Assembly: GCA_041675325.1 (NCBI GenBank)
Contig: JBAYUG010000005.1
Coordinates: 1 to 64,000, forward strand
DNA from: CAIKZJ01 sp041675325
Lineage (GTDB): Bacteria; Bacteroidota; Ignavibacteria; Tepidaquicellales; Tepidaquicellaceae
Direction: 5' to 3'
DNA length: 64,000 bases
Positions 60,381-64,000 of this stretch are shown one piece after another; within the stretch, counting starts at the first letter, position 1; each line of letters starts with the position of its first letter. The notes below the pieces were generated by a model. The model did no database searches, was not told the origin of the DNA, and saw only the letters and a list, made by a program, of their open reading frames with translations. Made by a program: the position numbers and the translations under genes.

Positions 60381-60530
60381 ATGATTTGGGGAATAGTAGT
60401 AGTATTGGTAGTACTCTGGCTTTTAGGAATGGTAAGTTCCTACACGCTTGGAGGGTTAGTACATATTTTATTAGTAATCGCAGTAATTATACTGATATAC
60501 AGACTCGTAACAGGACGAAGAGTAACATAG
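60381..60530 (+). CDS. Lmo0937-family small membrane protein, copy 1
   Basis: A 49-residue protein consisting of two hydrophobic helices (MIWGIVVVLVVLWLLGMV and HILLVIAVIILIYRLVTG) joined by SSYTLGGLV. The pattern WLLG-x(7)-GG-x-x-H-x-L-L-V-I-A is that of the Lmo0937 family, small membrane proteins often linked to stress. AAAGGAAATG provides the ribosome-binding site. It stands between two YtxH genes. Confidence 0.85.
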   Translation: MIWGIVVVLVVLWLLGMVSSYTLGGLVHILLVIAVIILIYRLVTGRRVT

Positions 60531-60656
60531 CCGAATATCAGGAGGTAACTTGGAAATACCTATGATGCAAAAATGGAATAGATGAAGATTTTAAGTATAA
60601 CATGTTTTGGAAATTTTTTAAAACAGAAAGATAAATAACAAAAGAAGGATAATCAA

Positions 60657-60953
60657 ATGTCAAACATAAAGATAATTAACGGTATATTTCTAAGTTTTCT
60701 TTTAGGCGGAGCGATAGGGGGGACAATTGCATTGCTGTATGCACCTCAAAAAGGCAAAAATTTAAGAAAAGATATAAGAAAGAAAACAAAGGGCTTTATT
60801 AAAGAAGGAAAGAAAATAACGAACGATTCATGGAATGATGCAAAGGAAAAAGCGGAAAATATTATTGAAAGCGCAAATGATGCATTAACCAGTAACTATG
60901 ATAAAATTGTCCGTAAAACAGAACAGTTGAAACACGTTTTAAATAAAAATTGA
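60657..60953 (+). CDS. YtxH-domain small protein, copy 2
   Basis: A 98-residue YtxH-like protein with AGAAGGAT as ribosome-binding site. LSFLLGGAIGGTIALLYAPQ is the glycine-rich helix and KKITNDSWNDAKEKAENIIE the charged tail, parallel to copy 1 at 59.8 kb but without its last 25 residues. The similarity indicates duplication of the YtxH/Lmo0937 pair. Confidence 0.86.
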   Translation: MSNIKIINGIFLSFLLGGAIGGTIALLYAPQKGKNLRKDIRKKTKGFIKEGKKITNDSWNDAKEKAENIIESANDALTSNYDKIVRKTEQLKHVLNKN

Positions 60954-61434
60954 ATTTACAGCATTGCAAAAGAAAACATCAGAATTAAAAAGATATACAA
61001 AGAGTCATTGCCGATGACGATGAAGAACTGAGACAAAGCAGAAAGATGAGATAATTCTTTCCGCTGTAATGGAATGCACAGATGAATGATGGGAAAGCAG
61101 GGATAAAAGTTTTACTCTACATAATGGATAATTAATAACGATAGTATTATCCCTGCTTGTACCCATGAACAAGAAACATTTATACTAGAGAGAATAACAG
61201 AAATTAAAAAGATATACACAGAGTCATTGCCGAAGACGATGAAGAACAGAAGAGACCAAGCAGAAAGATAATTATAATTCTTTCCGCTATAATAGAATGC
61301 ACAGATGAATGATTGGGAAAGCAGGGATAAATGTTTTACTCTACATACATAATGGATAATTAATAACGATAGTATTATCCCTGCTTTTACCTTTAAACAA
61401 GAAATATTTTATTAATTAAATAGGAGAACAATTT
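60954..61434. repeat. Two ~195-bp direct repeats, each ending in a hairpin
   Basis: ATTAAAAAGATATACA-AGAGTC to TATTATCCCTGCTT occurs at about 60984-61157 and again at 61204-61386 with few changes. In each, AGCAGGGATAA near the end pairs with TTATCCCTGCT (61096-61106/61147-61157; 61320-61330/61375-61385). No start codon or long frame is present, so these may be small RNA genes or debris of a duplicated unit. Confidence 0.85.
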
Positions 61435-61584
61435 ATGTTATGGGCAGCAGCAGTACTACTTTTAATACTATGGGCGGTCGGTTTTTTTAGCTCTTTTACG
61501 ATGGGCGGTTATATACATGTTCTATTAATTCTTGTATTAGTAATCGTAGCTTTCAGATTAATGAGCGGGGAACAAGTAATGTAA
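61435..61584 (+). CDS. Lmo0937-family small membrane protein, copy 2
   Basis: A 49-residue protein with two membrane helices (LWAAAVLLLILWAVGFF and HVLLILVLVIVAFRLM) around SSFTMGGYI, clearly related to the copy at 60.4 kb. TAGGAGAAC is its ribosome-binding site. It is probably the partner of the second YtxH gene. Confidence 0.85.
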   Translation: MLWAAAVLLLILWAVGFFSSFTMGGYIHVLLILVLVIVAFRLMSGEQVM

Positions 61585-61692
61585 AAGATTTTTACAGAGC
61601 AATTTTAAAAATATTTTTCAACAAAAACGTTTAAAAGCGAATTTCATGAAAGAAACGTTTTTAATGAAACAAAGGAAAGAGGAAATAAAGTT

Positions 61693-63006
61693 ATGAAATC
61701 GAAATCATTAACAAATATAATGGGGCTTATGCTCCTGATAATTTCGTTGTTTATAATATCTTCATGTTCTAAGAATGCAGACCAGAGTTCTACAAAAGAG
61801 CAGCAAGATGATATTCTCAATATTGATGAGAAAGATCTATTAGAGACCGATGCGGATTTACAGACGGTCGATTACAAGGTGTTTTATGACCTGCTGAGCG
61901 CCAACGGTGAATGGGTTGAAGTAAATGCAAAAGAAATAGGCGTAAAACAAGTAACTGAACTGAATATAGGTTCGGAGAAGAAAAAATTTGCATTTTCTGA
62001 TATGCTTGGTGTAAATTCTGCTTATGCGGAAGATGGTTCGGAAATGATATTTGTATGGAAGCCGTTTCCGACATTAGCTGTTACTTCCACTACTCCGGAA
62101 GAAACTCCTGAATATGTCCCGTACAGCAACGGTCAATGGGTAAATTCTGACGCAGGCTGGTATTTCAAAGCACCGACTCCTGTAGAAGAAGCAGTTTCAC
62201 ACTACGGAAGATGGGTGAATTCAGATGGAAACTGGTTGTGGGTACCGGGAAGAGTCTGGTCTCCTGCATGGGTTGACTGGAAGCAGAACGATGAATTCGT
62301 GTCATGGGCACCATTACCGCCTTCATCCTATCTTGTCAACAATATTATAACGCCACCAGTAATTGACGATAATAATTATGTGATAGTTGACAGGAAATAT
62401 TTTCTTGAACCGAAAATCTACACATATTACAATCCTTACTATGCCGACGGGAACAAAGTACTTGTAAGCGATTTGAAACGAACTGACGGAATAGTTGTAG
62501 TTAATAATACGATTATTAACAGAGGTCCGGATGTAAACATTATTGAAAAGTTATACGGCAAAACGGTAGAAATGGTGAAGATTCAGCGTGTTGTAAATAA
62601 TAATGACGTAAAATATGCCGATAAAGAATATTATGTTTACTCTCCTAAATTCAAGAAATACAAAGTGAAAAACAACCCTTCGTATAAAATTAATCTGCCA
62701 AAATCCTACAAGAAGTATGATGAATGGAAAGAGGTTAAAAAACAGCAGAAGGAGCTTAACAAGGAAGTAAAGGAACAACAGAAGGAATACAACAAGGAAG
62801 TAAAAAAGGAACAAAAAGAAATTATTAAAGATCTCAAGAACAACAACAATAACAATAACGGAAACAAGAACGAAGAAAAAAGAAAGAATAACAAAAACAG
62901 CGGTAACGAAAACGTAAAGTATGAAAAGGAAAAGAAAAACGAGTCGAACGATGATAAGCGATCAGGCAACAACAAAGGCAACAATAAAGAAAAAAAGAAC
63001 AAATAA
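61693..63006 (+). CDS. DUF6600-like lipoprotein with lysine/asparagine-rich tail
   Basis: A 437-residue lipoprotein (LLIISLFIISSC, cysteine about residue 25). The middle part has two repeats of YSNGQWVNSDAGWYFKAP and YGRWVNSDGNWLWVPGRVWS type, followed by PAWVDWKQNDEFVSWAPLPP. These WxW-rich blocks are characteristic of the DUF6600/BcpO-like family of Bacteroidota cell-surface proteins. The last 110 residues are strongly charged and low in complexity (KEQQKEYNKEVKKEQKE, then N and K runs), suggesting an extended coiled or disordered tail. Function unknown. Confidence 0.82.
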   Translation: MKSKSLTNIMGLMLLIISLFIISSCSKNADQSSTKEQQDDILNIDEKDLLETDADLQTVDYKVFYDLLSANGEWVEVNAKEIGVKQVTELNIGSEKKKFAFSDMLGVNSAYAEDGSEMIFVWKPFPTLAVTSTTPEETPEYVPYSNGQWVNSDAGWYFKAPTPVEEAVSHYGRWVNSDGNWLWVPGRVWSPAWVDWKQNDEFVSWAPLPPSSYLVNNIITPPVIDDNNYVIVDRKYFLEPKIYTYYNPYYADGNKVLVSDLKRTDGIVVVNNTIINRGPDVNIIEKLYGKTVEMVKIQRVVNNNDVKYADKEYYVYSPKFKKYKVKNNPSYKINLPKSYKKYDEWKEVKKQQKELNKEVKEQQKEYNKEVKKEQKEIIKDLKNNNNNNNGNKNEEKRKNNKNSGNENVKYEKEKKNESNDDKRSGNNKGNNKEKKNK

Positions 63007-63036
63007 TAAACAAATTTAAATACATAAAACTAAAAA

Positions 63037-63741
63037 ATGAAAACAACAATATTTAAAAACAAAATCAGTTTGCTGATTATAGCAATATTGATTTCAGCAG
63101 GAGGTTTTTATGGTTGCAATGAATCGTCAACTATTATACCACCGAATGATAACCTGAGTTTCAGCGGGACAGCCTCTCTGGATACAGCAGGTGATGCACC
63201 AAGTATTTTAATACTTGATACTGTGAAAATACTGATAAAAGATATAAAACTGAAATCAGGAACCTCATCGGACGATTCAACCGATTTTAAAGTAGGTCCG
63301 TTTGTACTGTTCCTGAATTTAACTTCGAATGTTAATCAAATATCATCCTCGCTTATTCCTGCGGGAGAGTACAGGAAGATTAAATTTGAAATACACAAAT
63401 TAAACGATAACGAAACACCGCCGGATCCTGAATTTGCAGATGCGGGGGGAAGATATTCAGTTATAATTAAAGGCTGGTATATGGGAAACTATTTTATCTA
63501 TAAATCCTCTAAATCAGCGCATCAGATTTTACAGTTTCCAATTCCCGTTCCGCTTTCAACAGCAAGCAGATCAAACATAACATTGCTTGTAAAGCCGTAC
63601 ATTTGGTTTATAAAGAGCGGCAACTGGCTTAATCCATCAGATCCGGCAAATACAAACGATATAGATAACAATATCAAGGATAACATTAACAATAATTTTA
63701 AGGCGTTCAGAGATAATGACCGTAACGGAATTCCGGATTAA
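63037..63741 (+). CDS. Exported lipoprotein, DUF4382-like
   Basis: A 234-residue exported protein. LLIIAILISAGGFYGC gives a lipobox with the cysteine near residue 27. The body is beta-rich (LSFSGTASLDTAGDAPSI, VKILIKDIKLKSG, LIPAGEYRKIKFEIHKL). The combination of a variance domain with a later IPAGxYxxIxFxI motif resembles DUF4382-type carbohydrate-binding-like domains. The end has an N/D-rich EF-type stretch (FRDNDRNGIPD) that may bind calcium. It follows the previous lipoprotein by 30 bases, and a strong terminator closes the unit. Confidence 0.72.
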   Translation: MKTTIFKNKISLLIIAILISAGGFYGCNESSTIIPPNDNLSFSGTASLDTAGDAPSILILDTVKILIKDIKLKSGTSSDDSTDFKVGPFVLFLNLTSNVNQISSSLIPAGEYRKIKFEIHKLNDNETPPDPEFADAGGRYSVIIKGWYMGNYFIYKSSKSAHQILQFPIPVPLSTASRSNITLLVKPYIWFIKSGNWLNPSDPANTNDIDNNIKDNINNNFKAFRDNDRNGIPD

Positions 63742-63759
63742 ATATAAAGAATTATAGAA

Positions 63760-63786
63760 AGGGCGGCTGAAACCGCCCTCTTTTAA
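63760..63786 (+). terminator. Terminator after the lipoprotein pair
   Basis: AGGGCGG pairs with CCGCCCT around CTGAAA, followed by CTTTT. Confidence 0.9.
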
Positions 63787-63872
63787 AAAGCTCAAACTAA
63801 TTCTGATACAAATGAAAAGTGCGGAAAATACAGTTTGCCCGGCAATAGCGGGATGTCATAGAGTTAGGGAAT

Positions 63873-64000
63873 ATGTATATACTGACTAACATAATAGCCG
63901 GCATATTAACGGGGTATATTGTGTCAATGCCTCCAATGGGACCGATTTCATTCGCTATGATTTCCAGAGGGTTTAAGAATGAAATTAAAGAAGGTCGGGC
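63873..64000 (+). CDS. LysE-type transporter, 5' end only
   Basis: The frame starts at ATG 63873 and is open to the window end (42 codons). NIIAGILTGYIVSMPPMGPI is a first membrane helix with the proline-glycine signature (PPMGP) common at the start of LysE/RhtB amino-acid exporters, followed by ISRGFKNEIKEG. The rest is outside the window, so the assignment is tentative. Confidence 0.6.
   Translation, partial: MYILTNIIAGILTGYIVSMPPMGPISFAMISRGFKNEIKEGR

Noticed and set aside
60374..60565. 63-codon frame at the first Lmo0937 gene
   Set aside because: It is in a different frame from the conserved 49-residue membrane protein at 60381-60530 and has no protein-like features.

Overview
The window looks like a chromosome segment of an Ignavibacteria/Chlorobi-group bacterium (Bacteroidota-Chlorobiota superphylum). 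The signs are C-terminal type IX secretion sorting domains with the YPNPFNP signature, a predominance of Bacteroidota-like envelope genes, AT-rich genes with clear Shine-Dalgarno sites only in places, and intergenic DNA filled with short word-like repeats. The species cannot be named from sequence alone.

Region 1 (1-1,540) holds a broken AbiEii-type nucleotidyltransferase toxin gene with its partner, and the first of three four-helix-bundle (S23-type) genes, all embedded in simple repeats. Region 2 (1,540-44,650) is a very large surface-polysaccharide locus. It begins with a sugar epimerase and an O-acylation module (acyl carrier protein, MBOAT acyltransferase, SGNH protein and a 40-residue DltX-like microprotein), followed by an SLBB export protein and a Wzc-type tyrosine kinase. 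From about 11.4 to 32.7 kb the DNA becomes visibly more AT-rich and carries glycosyltransferases, a Wzx flippase, a Wzy polymerase candidate, methyltransferases, a CapA-like phosphoesterase, an asparagine-synthase-like protein, an ATP-grasp enzyme, a FemAB-like transferase and WecB. From 32.8 to 44.6 kb come a deacetylase, a Wzi-like porin, an initiating sugar transferase and WbpB/WbpD/WbpE-like enzymes. Together with the WecB/WbpI-like epimerase and a WbpG-like amidotransferase these fit synthesis of a UDP-2,3-diacetamido uronic acid and its amidination.

Region 3 (44,980-48,780, minus strand) is a nitric-oxide defence unit: a Crp/Fnr regulator, an Fnr-like palindrome, the di-iron repair protein RIC and a quinol-type NO reductase. 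Region 4 (49,187-49,621) has a tRNA-Lys followed by three decayed tandem copies in which the anticodon arm is replaced by another hairpin. Region 5 (49,934-64,000) has a glycosyltransferase/oxidoreductase/hydrolase operon, an orphan NarL-type response regulator with a decayed partial copy, an outer-membrane barrel protein, two tandem T9SS-sorted propeller-like proteins, duplicated YtxH/Lmo0937 small stress proteins, two lipoproteins and the start of a LysE-like transporter.

The most unusual aspect is a family of interspersed word repeats built around GTRA(C) (on one strand AGTGACAAAGTAAC-like, on the other GTCACGTGTTAC-like). They fill most gaps between 1-8.3 kb and 32.8-45 kb, often begin at or inside the stop codon of the preceding gene, and have invaded coding sequence: in frame in the aminotransferase gene and destructively in the toxin gene and a deacetylase duplicate. 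All functional statements are from reading the translated sequences; no database search was run.
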